The notes under the pieces were generated by a model. That model saw only the letters and a program-made list of their open reading frames with translations. It made no database searches and was not told the origin of the DNA. DNA of 64,000 bases from Bacteroidota bacterium (GTDB lineage Bacteria > Bacteroidota > Bacteroidia > B-17B0 > Aurantibacillaceae): NCBI GenBank assembly GCA_003153315.1, contig PLYA01000028.1, forward strand, positions 62,001-126,000. Direction: 5' to 3'. Shown here one piece after another: positions 26,417-34,171 of this stretch. Position 1 is the stretch's first letter. Each line of letters starts with the position of its first letter. A program made the translations under genes and the position numbers.

Positions 26417-27334
26417 TTAAATTACCTTATAAGTAATTCCTTCCTGAGCAACAAGTGTATTTGCAAAAACAGGTTGTGCTTCTTCAATAAAACCATCCGT
26501 ACTTCCATAACGAGCAGAGAAATGTCCTAATAATAATTGCTTTACATTGGCTTTGCTTGCAATATTAGCAGCCTGTTCGGCGGTAGAGTGGAATGTTTTA
26601 CTTGCACGCTCACTTTCATCATTTAAAAAAGTAGCTTCATGATACAGTAAATCTACTTGCTTCACATGCTCTATAATATCTTCGTAATAGTTAGTATCGC
26701 TGCAATAAGCATAACTACGTTGAGGATGTGTAGGTAAAGTAACAGCATCATTAGCTACTGTGTTCCCTTTTTCATCAAGAGCATCTAAGCCTAAGCGTAA
26801 TTTGTTTATTTCCGATACAGATATTTTAAATTGCTTTAATTTCTCCTTATCAATGTTCTTTAAGTGAGGTTTTTCTTTAAATAGAAAGCCGGTCGTATTT
26901 ATGCGATGCCTTAATGGGAAAGTAGTAACTTCTATCTTATCATCTTCCCAAACCTTTTCTGATTGTTTTGGATTGGTATAAATATATTCCACCTCATAAA
27001 TCATTGTATTCTGCGAGTGTTTATTTTGCAGGTCTATAATTTCTTTTAGTTCAGGCGGACAAACTAAAGTAAGCTTAGTCTTTCTTCCCAGTAAGTGCAT
27101 GGTTTGCATTAAGCCAAGTAAACCAAAATAATGATCGCCATGCAGGTGTGATATAAATACATGACTAATGCGTTGTATTTTAATATTGTTTTTTCTTAAT
27201 TGAATTTGCGTTCCTTCTCCGCAATCAATTAAAAAATAATGCCCGGCTGCATTTAGCAACTGGGCACTTGGGTTTCTTAGTAAAGAGGGTGTTGCAGAAC
27301 CGCAACCTAAAACAGTTACTTCAAAATCATGCAT
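26417..27334 (-). CDS. rnz: Ribonuclease Z (305 aa)
   Basis: A metallo-beta-lactamase fold with the signature FISHLHGDHYFGLLGLM (HxHxDH zinc site), the start VLGCGSATPSLLRNPSAQLL, and later YCSDTNYY, HEATF and LLGHFSARY segments that complete the two-zinc centre. RNase Z removes the 3' trailer of tRNA precursors. It is placed in a tight operon between a T9SS protein gene (3-base gap) and selU (6-base gap). The link to selU is thematic: both act on tRNA. Confidence 0.95.
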   Translation of the reverse strand: MHDFEVTVLGCGSATPSLLRNPSAQLLNAAGHYFLIDCGEGTQIQLRKNNIKIQRISHVFISHLHGDHYFGLLGLMQTMHLLGRKTKLTLVCPPELKEIIDLQNKHSQNTMIYEVEYIYTNPKQSEKVWEDDKIEVTTFPLRHRINTTGFLFKEKPHLKNIDKEKLKQFKISVSEINKLRLGLDALDEKGNTVANDAVTLPTHPQRSYAYCSDTNYYEDIIEHVKQVDLLYHEATFLNDESERASKTFHSTAEQAANIASKANVKQLLLGHFSARYGSTDGFIEEAQPVFANTLVAQEGITYKVI

Positions 27335-27337
27335 AGG

Positions 27338-28102
27338 CTATTTAGCCACCACCATTCTGCGTATCTGCTTTTGCCCGTTAAACTCTATAGAATAAAGGTA
27401 AATACCGTTTTCTAACGTTGTAGCGTCAAACTCATAGCTATTTTCACCACGCTGCACAGTAAATTCTTTATCAGCAATTTTTTGTCCGGTAATATTATAT
27501 ATAATCATTTTAGCTTTACCATCCGCAGGAGTTGTAAATTTAACATTAGTAGTATTATTAACCACAGGATTAGGGCTGTTCTGCATAACATTAAATATAG
27601 AATTAGCAGTATTTGTTTCAATACCGGTAGCTGCAGCAATATTTATTTTGTAATAAGAAAGCGTCTTAGAAGTTATAGGTGTACCAGGTATTGTAGTACA
27701 ATAAACACCGATAACAAAAGTTAAAGTATATGTACCCGCTGTAGTCGGAGTTCCATAAATAATCATACAGGTAGAATCATTACCAGGGAATTGCCAATTA
27801 GGATGAGCTGTGCAAGCAAGACTGAGCCCTGGAGGCAAACCATAATTATTAGTAGTAGAATTTAATTGAAAATAACTGTATGTACAAGTAAAGCCGGTAA
27901 CCGTTGTATCCAAAGGAACATTAACAGTGATATTTTGCTGATAAGGTACTCCAACCGTACCACTTACAAAGTTTAGCGCACTATCAGGCCAAATACCTTC
28001 GCCATGATTATGGATAAATGTAGTGTTTAACGAACAAGTTGGTACTTGTGCCTTTAAACTGAATAAAGGCAATAACATTAATAATACATAGATTTTCTTC
28101 AT
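27338..28102 (-). CDS. T9SS type A sorting-domain protein (254 aa), first gene of the rnz-selU-selD operon
   Basis: The signal peptide is MKKIYVLLMLLPLFSLKA. Residues about 40-160 are an Ig/cadherin-like beta domain with the FVSGTVGVPYQQNITVNVP and GTPTTAGTYTLTFVI phrases seen in surface proteins with putative-Ig repeats. Residues 170-254 (NSPNPVVNNTTNVKFTTP, then ENGIYLYSIEFNGQKQIRRM) are the type A T9SS sorting domain. Its surface role is unknown. It is an odd neighbour for tRNA genes but shares their transcript, because the gap is 3 bases and a full promoter lies only upstream of it. Confidence 0.85.
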   Translation of the reverse strand: MKKIYVLLMLLPLFSLKAQVPTCSLNTTFIHNHGEGIWPDSALNFVSGTVGVPYQQNITVNVPLDTTVTGFTCTYSYFQLNSTTNNYGLPPGLSLACTAHPNWQFPGNDSTCMIIYGTPTTAGTYTLTFVIGVYCTTIPGTPITSKTLSYYKINIAAATGIETNTANSIFNVMQNSPNPVVNNTTNVKFTTPADGKAKMIIYNITGQKIADKEFTVQRGENSYEFDATTLENGIYLYSIEFNGQKQIRRMVVAK

Positions 28103-28128
28103 AATTGTTTTGTTTTAAGTTAGTGCGG

Positions 28129-28160
28129 CAAATCTACAAATTTGAAATTAAAAGCGCAAA
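28129..28160 (-). promoter_or_regulatory. Promoter with both elements (TTTG, 20-base spacer, TAGATTTG) of the 27.3-28.1 kb operon
   Basis: On the minus strand TTTG occupies 28160-28157 and TAGATTTG 28136-28129, separated by 20 bases, close to the Bacteroidota ideal of 19. The leader to the ATG at 28102 is about 25 bases. It is the best formed promoter seen in the window and should drive the T9SS gene, rnz, selU and selD. Confidence 0.65.
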
Positions 28161-28176
28161 TAGAGTTATTAAAACC

Positions 28177-28935
28177 TTACTTCTTAACCTCAACCTTCAT
28201 TTGACGCAAAAATCCAATCATACTATCTACGTTAATATCATCCGGTTTTACGTCTTTGGTTCTTAAAAGGCAAACATGCTCCCATACTTCCAGTATATCT
28301 TTAGGTTTTACCTGATAGGTCTCATACTTCGGGTTATCGGAATGCAATTCTAAATGCCCTGCGTTTCTAAACACTTTTGAGTACACACGCTTATATACTA
28401 TTCCTTCATCTTTAGTAAGTAGTACGTAGGTTCTTCCATCTTTAATTTCATTTAAGTTTTCTACATACTTACCTACCACATAATCTCCCGAATTGGCAGG
28501 TGGCATAGAATCTCCCTGAATAGGAAAAGAGCGATGCTTACCCACTATATTAAAAGGCAGCGTCATGGTAGGCAAGTTTTCTATAAACTCAGGGTCAGCA
28601 TATCCGTTCAAATAACCCGCGGAAGCTTTTAGTGGTACAACCTCTATATAATCGTTTCCTTTTTTATCTACCATAATAGGAAACAGGAATCTATTCTTAC
28701 CAATCTTTAAAAGATTATCAGGGTCAGACTTAGAGAAATCTCCGCGCAAAAGCGCATCAATAGATACGTGGTAATAACCAGCGATTTTTATAAGCATACT
28801 ATAAGGGGGCTCTGCCCTACCCTCTTCATACGATGCAAACCTCGAGCGGGGAATGCCTAAATCATCGGCAGCTATTTCCTGAGAAACACCTTTTACCTTT
28901 CTTAAAAATTTAAAGTTTTCGGCTATTTTATCCAT
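28177..28935 (-). CDS. XRE-family regulator with S24 (LexA-like) peptidase domain (252 aa)
   Basis: I use ATG 28935 rather than the longer frame, since it precedes DKIAENFKFLRKVKGVSQEI, a normal helix-turn-helix start (HTH at about residues 6-65, IPRSRFASYEEGRAEPPY). Residues 120-230 are a LexA/CI-type peptidase fold: the nucleophile Ser is in FPIQGDSMPP and the Lys in EGIVYKRVY. Such proteins cleave themselves when RecA is active. The operator overlapping the start codon suggests autorepression. No lysogeny genes are nearby, so it may be a chromosomal stress regulator. Confidence 0.92.
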   Translation of the reverse strand: MDKIAENFKFLRKVKGVSQEIAADDLGIPRSRFASYEEGRAEPPYSMLIKIAGYYHVSIDALLRGDFSKSDPDNLLKIGKNRFLFPIMVDKKGNDYIEVVPLKASAGYLNGYADPEFIENLPTMTLPFNIVGKHRSFPIQGDSMPPANSGDYVVGKYVENLNEIKDGRTYVLLTKDEGIVYKRVYSKVFRNAGHLELHSDNPKYETYQVKPKDILEVWEHVCLLRTKDVKPDDINVDSMIGFLRQMKVEVKK

Positions 28936-28976
28936 TACTAATATATTTAGCACAAATATGCTAAATATATTACTAA
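28935..28976. promoter_or_regulatory. 18-bp inverted-repeat operator overlapping the S24 regulator start codon
   Basis: TTACTAATATATTTAGCA (28935-28952) and TGCTAAATATATTACTAA (28959-28976) are inverted with one mismatch in 18, separated by CAAATA. The inner 13-bp arms are perfect. The dyad begins at the A of the regulator's ATG and covers the expected promoter, as expected for an autoregulated repressor dimer. Confidence 0.85.
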
Positions 28977-29030
28977 CTGCAAAATAAATTATTATACAAC
29001 TTTGTTATTTACTTATAATTTATCTTTTAA

Positions 29031-29345
29031 GAAAGAGGTGATTCCCTTATCAAACGAGGGCACTCCCTGAGCAAACGAAGGTGTCCCCTAGTCAAACGAC
29101 GGAATGCCCTGAGCAAATGACGGGACTTCCTGAGCAAACTAAGGTGTCCCCTTGCTAAACGAGGGAGTTCCCTGACCAAACGAGGGAATACCCTGATGAA
29201 ACGAGGGAGTTCCCTGACTAAACGAGGGAGTTCCCTAGCCAAACGAGGGAGTTCCCTGAGCAAACGAGGGAATTCCCTGAACAAACGAGGGAATGCCCTG
29301 AACAAACGAGGGCGTGCCCTGAAAGTTTGAGGGGATGTCCTGAAA
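29031..29345. repeat. Intergenic tandem array, exact 21-bp register, 13 clear units plus flanking degenerate ones
   Basis: AAAC (once AAAT) recurs at 29052, 29073, 29094, 29115, 29136, 29157, 29178, 29199, 29220, 29241, 29262, 29283 and 29304, always 21 apart. Weak units lie at both ends. A typical unit is AAACGAGGGAGTTCCCTGAC plus C. Each unit has an inner dyad AGGG-4-CCCT; one is the perfect AGGGAATTCCCT. One minus frame stays open as 7-residue repeats, but it has no ATG. The array fills the gap between the rlmH stop and the S24 regulator's operator. Confidence 0.9.
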
Positions 29346-29357
29346 CTGTTAAATTAG

Positions 29358-29828
29358 CTACTGATGATGGTATTTCTCTCCTTTAATAATGGTAAAAGCA
29401 CGGTAAAGCTGCTCGCAAAACAACAAACGTATTAACTGATGAGAGAAGGTAAATTTAGAAAAGCTGATAAGAGCATGTTTTTTACGTAAAGTATCGGTAA
29501 ATCCATATGGGCCACCAATTACAAAAAAAAGGCTCTTTTTACCCGAGTTTAATATGTTTTGTATTTGCGTAGCCAGTTGTAGAGATGAAAACTCCTTGCC
29601 GGTTTCATCCAATAGAAAGACGGTATCGTACTTAGCTAAATGAGCATTTAGTTGCTTTTCCTCTTCCAGCTTTTGCTCTTCAATAGTTTTATTGCGTATG
29701 GTTTTATTAATAGCAATGGTTATGGTTTCAAAAGGCACATAGCGCCTAAGGCGCTTGCTAAACTCCTGCACACCCTGTTCTACAAAACTTTGGTCGGTTT
29801 TATCTATTTGAAGGAGAATTATTTTCAT
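29358..29828 (-). CDS. rlmH: 23S rRNA pseudouridine-1915 N3-methyltransferase RlmH (156 aa)
   Basis: I start at ATG 29828 (KIILLQIDKTDQSF), the family's usual beginning, not eight codons upstream. The SPOUT fold's SAM-binding knot is visible in FFVIGGPYGFTDTLRKK and the C-terminal KFTFSHQLIRLLFCEQLYRA. The length of about 156 matches the family. RlmH methylates pseudouridine 1915 in helix 69 of 23S rRNA on assembled ribosomes. It is divergent from the 39-residue membrane peptide gene; the two share a 70-base promoter region. Confidence 0.95.
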   Translation of the reverse strand: MKIILLQIDKTDQSFVEQGVQEFSKRLRRYVPFETITIAINKTIRNKTIEEQKLEEEKQLNAHLAKYDTVFLLDETGKEFSSLQLATQIQNILNSGKKSLFFVIGGPYGFTDTLRKKHALISFSKFTFSHQLIRLLFCEQLYRAFTIIKGEKYHHQ

Positions 29829-29887
29829 ACTAAGGTCGGCTAAGATATTCAATTCAGTAATAATTCAATCAAACAAGATTTAATTTT

Positions 29888-29895
29888 TAATTTTG
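29888..29895 (+). promoter_or_regulatory. -7 promoter box (TAATTTTG) four bases before a start codon
   Basis: Exact TAnnTTTG match. TGGC then ATG follow, so transcription should begin at or beside the ATG at 29900, giving a leaderless message for the small protein and nadC. Confidence 0.6.
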
Positions 29896-29899
29896 TGGC

Positions 29900-30019
29900 A
29901 TGAGTAGAAGAGAATATTCTTATCAACCTAAAAAGCAGATACCACCAAAAATAGAACTTGCCCTGCTTTTAATTTTAGGTGTGATTATTATTGCACTTAT
30001 TTATGCCATTTTAAAGTAA
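29900..30019 (+). CDS. Small single-pass membrane protein (39 aa)
   Basis: An ATG frame reads a basic head (MSRREYSYQPKKQIPPK) and then one hydrophobic helix of about 20 residues ending IYAILK, with TAA at 30017-30019. The charge distribution predicts a short cytoplasmic N-terminus and one inner-membrane helix. A consensus -7 box sits four bases upstream, and nadC starts 12 bases downstream, so it appears to be the first gene of the nadC operon. Small proteins of this look occur upstream of metabolic genes in Bacteroidota, but I know no function. Coding support comes from the promoter, the spacing and the coherent composition. Confidence 0.65.
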   Translation: MSRREYSYQPKKQIPPKIELALLLILGVIIIALIYAILK

Positions 30020-30031
30020 ATTAATCCATGT

Positions 30032-30904
30032 ATGGCAGATTCCTTTATAGAGAAACATAAAGCGCATTTTAATTTTAATGATTTTATAAGAGAGGCGTTT
30101 GCCGAAGACATAGGTACGGGAGACCATACTACAAAGGCAACACTTTTTGAAAACAAACCCGGCAACATGCATTTGCTGGTTAAAGAAGCCGGAATAATTG
30201 CCGGAATAGAAGCTGCCCGCTATATTTTTGAGGATATAAGCGATGAGATTACGTTTGATGAGAAAGTAAAAGATGGTACCCACGTTAAGAAGGGAGATGT
30301 TGCTTTTATGATAAGCGGGCCCACAGCACAATTGCTTACTGCCGAACGACTTATTTTAAATATTATGCAGCGCATGAGTGGCATTGCCACCAAAACAAAT
30401 TACTTTCAAAGCCTTTGTAAAGGCACTAAAACAAAAGTGCTTGATACCCGCAAAACAACTCCTTTGTTTCGTTTTTTCGAGAAATGGGCAGTAGTTATTG
30501 GCGGAGGTGCCAACCACCGCTATGGGCTGTTTGATATGATTTTGATAAAAGACAATCATATAGATTTTGCCGGCGGTATTACCCAAGCTATTGATGCTTC
30601 AAACGCATACCTAAAAAAAAATAATCTAACTCTGCAAATTGAAGTTGAGTGCAGAAGTATTGAGGATGTAAAAAAGGTACTGGCACATGGCAGGGTAAAC
30701 CGTATTATGCTGGATAATTTTTCTCCCGAAGGGGTAAAACAAGCTGTAACGCTTATTAATGGCAAATACGAAACAGAAGCATCTGGCGGTATAACCGAAA
30801 AAACTATTAAAGATTATGCCTTGGCAGGTGTAGATTTTATATCGGTTGGGGCGCTTACCCATCATATAAACAGTCTTGATTTGAGCCTAAAGGCAATCAA
30901 ATAA
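30032..30904 (+). CDS. nadC: Nicotinate-nucleotide pyrophosphorylase, carboxylating (290 aa)
   Basis: Family motifs include the start AFAEDIGTGDHTT, MQRMSGIATKTNYF, LDTRKTTPLFRFFEKWAVVI, the GGGANHRYGLFDMILIKDNH catalytic stretch, and EASGGITEKTI with FISVGALTHH at the barrel end. The enzyme joins quinolinate and PRPP to form nicotinate mononucleotide in de novo NAD synthesis. It lies between a 39-residue membrane peptide and an MFS transporter that starts directly after its stop codon. nadA and nadB are not in the window. Confidence 0.97.
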   Translation: MADSFIEKHKAHFNFNDFIREAFAEDIGTGDHTTKATLFENKPGNMHLLVKEAGIIAGIEAARYIFEDISDEITFDEKVKDGTHVKKGDVAFMISGPTAQLLTAERLILNIMQRMSGIATKTNYFQSLCKGTKTKVLDTRKTTPLFRFFEKWAVVIGGGANHRYGLFDMILIKDNHIDFAGGITQAIDASNAYLKKNNLTLQIEVECRSIEDVKKVLAHGRVNRIMLDNFSPEGVKQAVTLINGKYETEASGGITEKTIKDYALAGVDFISVGALTHHINSLDLSLKAIK

Positions 30905-32170
30905 ATGACCCAAGCCAAAGCCTTAAACAAACTGATTATTGTAGCTGCGCTTGGTTACTTTGTAGATATTTACGATTTGCTGCTTTTTGGAGTAGAACGC
31001 ACCCATAGTCTCAATGAGATTATTCCTCTTCAATTTCAAAATCTAACTCCGCAAAAATTAGCCGAGCTAAACGCTTATTACGGTAAACAATTACTAAACT
31101 GGCAAATGGCAGGTATGCTTATCGGTGGGTTGTTTTGGGGTATATTGGGAGATAAAAAAGGCAGATTATCTGTTTTATTCGGTTCCATCTTAACCTACTC
31201 TTTAGCCAATATTGCCAATGGGTTTGTAAACTCAACCGATTGGTATGCCGCTTTGCGCTTTGTTTCAGGTTTTGGTTTGGCGGGTGAGTTAGGCGCTGGC
31301 ATAACTTTAGTAAGCGAAACTATGAGCAAAGAAAGACGGGGCATAGGTACCATGATTGTGGCTACCGTTGGAGTATTTGGAGCAGTAGTGGCAGGCTTTA
31401 TGAGTGATGTATTTACCAGTTGGCGGCATTCTTATTTTTTTGGCGGAGCAATGGGGTTAATCCTATTATTACTTCGCATTGGCGTATTTGAATCAGGCAT
31501 GTATAAAAACATCAAAGAAGAGAAGGTTAGCAAAGGAAACTTCTTTCAATTGTTTGGTAGCCGAAAAAGGCTACTGAAATACCTTTGCATCATCTTTGTA
31601 ACGGTGCCTGTTTGGTATGCCATGGGTACTTTGGTTATCTTTTCCCCCGAATTATTTGCCAAACTAAGCGGAAACCCATTAAATGCCAAGTTAATAAGTG
31701 GTGGAAAAGCCATTATGTATGCTTATAGCGGCATTACCCTAGGCGATTTAGTTTGCGGAGCACTCTCTCAATGGCTTAAAAGTAGGAAGAAAACACTTTT
31801 TATCTTTCTTCTGCTTACTGTTTTATCTATGATAACCTACTTTATTATAGGGGGCAGGTCGGTATCTATATTCTACGGATGTATTGTTTTTTTAGGTTTT
31901 GCCACAGGCTATTGGGCTGTTTTTATCAGTACTGCCTCAGAGTTGTTTGGCACCAATATAAGAGCTACAGCTACTACCACAGCCCCTAATTTTGTAAGGG
32001 GTTCTACCATATTAATATCTTATTTACTTACCTTAATGACCTTCCTTTTTGGTAAAACAGGTTTAACAGCAACTATTGTAACCGGAGTAATTATTTTAAG
32101 TATTGCCTTTATTTCTCTTTATTATTTAGAAGAGACTTTTGGTAAAGATTTAAACTATATGGAGGAATAA
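30905..32170 (+). CDS. MFS transporter (421 aa)
   Basis: Twelve hydrophobic segments and the MFS loop 2-3 motif (GGLFWGILGDKKGRLSVLFGS) place it in the major facilitator superfamily. The start FVDIYDLLLFGVERTHSLNE and the RFVSGFGLAGELGAGITLVS helix are like the metabolite:H+ symporter branch (sugar or carboxylate transporters). It begins at the base after the nadC TAA, so it belongs to that operon. A pyridine precursor or dicarboxylate substrate would fit the context, but this is inference. It ends IAFISLYYLEETFGKDLNYM. Confidence 0.9.
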   Translation: MTQAKALNKLIIVAALGYFVDIYDLLLFGVERTHSLNEIIPLQFQNLTPQKLAELNAYYGKQLLNWQMAGMLIGGLFWGILGDKKGRLSVLFGSILTYSLANIANGFVNSTDWYAALRFVSGFGLAGELGAGITLVSETMSKERRGIGTMIVATVGVFGAVVAGFMSDVFTSWRHSYFFGGAMGLILLLLRIGVFESGMYKNIKEEKVSKGNFFQLFGSRKRLLKYLCIIFVTVPVWYAMGTLVIFSPELFAKLSGNPLNAKLISGGKAIMYAYSGITLGDLVCGALSQWLKSRKKTLFIFLLLTVLSMITYFIIGGRSVSIFYGCIVFLGFATGYWAVFISTASELFGTNIRATATTTAPNFVRGSTILISYLLTLMTFLFGKTGLTATIVTGVIILSIAFISLYYLEETFGKDLNYMEE

Positions 32171-32180
32171 AGTGGAATAA

Positions 32181-32217
32181 TTGACCGTATTTTTGTTAAA
32201 ATCGACCGTTAAAAAAA
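32181..32217 (+). repeat. Interspersed motif copy 3: TTGACCGT...TTGTTAAAATCGACCGTT
   Basis: TTGACCGT starts at 32181 and a second GACCGT at 32203, 20 bases after the first. It lies between the MFS transporter and the lipoprotein gene. The shared core with 16687-16723 and 4061-4085 is described in the findings. Confidence 0.55.
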
Positions 32218-32304
32218 TTATTTACCCAATTATTGGCAGCTATTTAATTTTTAATTAACATTGCAATCTAAAGTAAAAGTTAAAGAATCTTATTTATAGT
32301 TATT

Positions 32305-33306
32305 ATGAAAAAAATATATTATTCAGTTGTTGCACTTGTATTATTGTCGTTACTTTTTTTCACCGGGTGTAAAAAAGTAAACGAAGGCCCTTTCCCTTCC
32401 CCCCCTAATGCCGGTGGAACTTATAATGATTTAGCATACATTACCCCTTCATTTCCAAATGTGGCTAATGCAAGTGGTATTTTAATTGCAGTACAAGTGC
32501 ATAATGAAAAAACAGTTGTTGTAACCCCTTTTCAGAATAATTATGAGTACGGAATGGCAGAATTCACCAATACCCCGGGTAATTTTAGTAGTTTAATAAG
32601 TGCTGGCTCTATTTCGTTAAATGGGACAAGCTTAGCTGCATCAAGCGCTAATTCCTATTTATCTCCTGCATCAAATTATACTATTGGTTTATCAGGTTCT
32701 ACTTCTTGGCAAATAGGAGGAGTTACTCCAGGCGGAACTAATGTTCCCGCTTTTAACTATTCGCTTAATGGAGTATATCCTTTTTACACAGATTCATTCC
32801 AAAATTGGGATGGTAATTGGTTACCTATTTATCCGAGATCTTTAAATCCTGTACCTACTCGACCCACTTATACTCATTTGCCTAGTAGACCTGTCCCATT
32901 ACCTACTCCTGCTCCAGCATGGTGGCTTGCAGATTCTACTTACTATTACCAAAATATGTCAGCTATAAATACTTATATAACAGATTCTACTAAGCACAGA
33001 ACGGATTCCATTTATAATAAAACACCACAGTGGACGGTACCTATTAGAGGCTATGCTTTTAATGCAGATTCTGTTTGTATTATTTTAAAAGACGCCACAG
33101 GCTTTTTATATCACACAACAGTAGCCGCTACAACTGACTCTGTTGCTTTTACCCCCAATACCTTTACAGGTTATCAAAGCTATGATGTTTCAAGCTTTAT
33201 TATGGAACTAAATGCTATAAAATATAGGGATACAACTATAAGTGGTAAAAATTATTATTTCTTGAAAATGGGTAGTTATATAAAATACTACGGAGCTACT
33301 AAGTAG
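32305..33306 (+). CDS. Hypothetical lipoprotein (333 aa)
   Basis: A hydrophobic start (MKKIYYSVVALVLLSLLFF) runs into a lipobox TGCKK (Cys at 22), so it is a lipoprotein. The rest is rich in Asn, Thr, Pro and Tyr, with a proline-rich segment (TYTHLPSRPVPLPTPAPAWW, residues about 190-210) and beta-like strands at both sides. No enzyme motif was seen. It looks like a monomeric surface or periplasmic protein with a linker. It is transcribed alone and ends at a strong bidirectional terminator. The family is not recognised. Confidence 0.7.
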   Translation: MKKIYYSVVALVLLSLLFFTGCKKVNEGPFPSPPNAGGTYNDLAYITPSFPNVANASGILIAVQVHNEKTVVVTPFQNNYEYGMAEFTNTPGNFSSLISAGSISLNGTSLAASSANSYLSPASNYTIGLSGSTSWQIGGVTPGGTNVPAFNYSLNGVYPFYTDSFQNWDGNWLPIYPRSLNPVPTRPTYTHLPSRPVPLPTPAPAWWLADSTYYYQNMSAINTYITDSTKHRTDSIYNKTPQWTVPIRGYAFNADSVCIILKDATGFLYHTTVAATTDSVAFTPNTFTGYQSYDVSSFIMELNAIKYRDTTISGKNYYFLKMGSYIKYYGATK

Positions 33307-33329
33307 TAGGAATTAAGATATTATACAAC

Positions 33330-33366
33330 AAAAAGCCCACCCCTTAATTAAAGAGTGGGCTTTTTG
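33330..33366. terminator. Bidirectional rho-independent terminator
   Basis: AAAAAGCCCAC (33330-33340) pairs perfectly with GTGGGCTTTTT (33355-33365) around a 14-base loop; an A-run on one side and T-run on the other serve both the lipoprotein gene and the convergent LOG-family gene. Confidence 0.9.
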
Positions 33367-33383
33367 TTTAAGTGAGTTACAGA

Positions 33384-34097
33384 TTAGAAATTAGGTTTCA
33401 GTAAATATTTAGAGTAAAACTGTGTAATTACCTGAACAGCTTCATCAGCAGTATCCACAATATGTAGACGTTGCAAATCTGCCTCATTTACATTATGTTC
33501 AATTTCCATCATAGTACCTTTTATCCAATCTAATAAACCTTCCCAGTATTTTTTACCTACCAATACAACAGGAAACTCTCCGATTTTATTTGTTTGTACC
33601 AAGGTAAGAGCTTCAAACAACTCATCCATAGTACCAAAGCCGCCCGGGATAGCAATAAACCCTTGCGAGTATTTAAGAAAGATTGTTTTTCTTACGAAAA
33701 AGTAATGAAAATCAATACTCTTATCTCTGTCTACATAAGGGTTAGGTTCCTGCTCAAAAGGCAGTTCAATATTTAAACCAACTGATTTTCCATTACCACG
33801 TTTTGCGCCTTTGTTAGCAGCTTCCATAATACCAGGACCTCCGCCTGTGATAACACCATATCCCTCAAGGGTTAATTTATAGGCAATTTCTTCGGCAAGT
33901 AAGTAATAAGGACTATCCGGTTTTGTACGGGCGCTACCAAATATAGATACGCAGGGCCCAATACGAGCCATACGCTCAAACCCATCTACAAACTCGCTCA
34001 TTATCCTGAATATTTGCCAGCTATCAGTAGCTTTTATCTGGCTCCAATCTTTGTTCTGGAAGGCTTTTCTTATTTTCTCTTCGCTGTGTTCAGTCAT
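33384..34097 (-). CDS. LOG-family protein (TIGR00730-type nucleotide 5'-monophosphate phosphoribohydrolase)
   Basis: The Rossmann-like LOG fold is shown by VSIFGSARTKPDSPYYLLAE, VITGGGPGIMEAANKGAKRG and the diagnostic PGGFGTMDELFEALT (PGGxGTxxE). Such enzymes remove ribose phosphate from nucleoside monophosphates, cytokinin activation being the named plant role; in bacteria the substrate is usually unknown. At 237 residues it belongs to the longer bacterial branch. It is separated from sod upstream by a terminator and ends near a bidirectional terminator, so it is probably monocistronic. Confidence 0.92.
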   Translation of the reverse strand: MTEHSEEKIRKAFQNKDWSQIKATDSWQIFRIMSEFVDGFERMARIGPCVSIFGSARTKPDSPYYLLAEEIAYKLTLEGYGVITGGGPGIMEAANKGAKRGNGKSVGLNIELPFEQEPNPYVDRDKSIDFHYFFVRKTIFLKYSQGFIAIPGGFGTMDELFEALTLVQTNKIGEFPVVLVGKKYWEGLLDWIKGTMMEIEHNVNEADLQRLHIVDTADEAVQVITQFYSKYLLKPNF

Positions 34098-34116
34098 TAT
34101 TATTGATTGTTAAAGT

Positions 34117-34148
34117 AAAAAGGATTCGCAAAAACATGCAAATCCTTT
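34117..34148 (-). terminator. Rho-independent terminator after the superoxide dismutase gene
   Basis: On the minus strand AAAGGATT and AATCCTTT (34148-34141 with 34126-34119) form an 8-bp stem followed by a short T-run, directly downstream of the sod stop at 34172. Confidence 0.6.
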
Positions 34149-34171
34149 AAAGTAAATTTTGTATACAAATA

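Noticed and set aside
29027-29305. Minus-strand frame of 92 residues with heptads such as RELPRLV
   Set aside because: It is the 21-bp array read in one frame. It has no ATG (only TTG), extreme composition and no flanking coding signal. I list the array instead.
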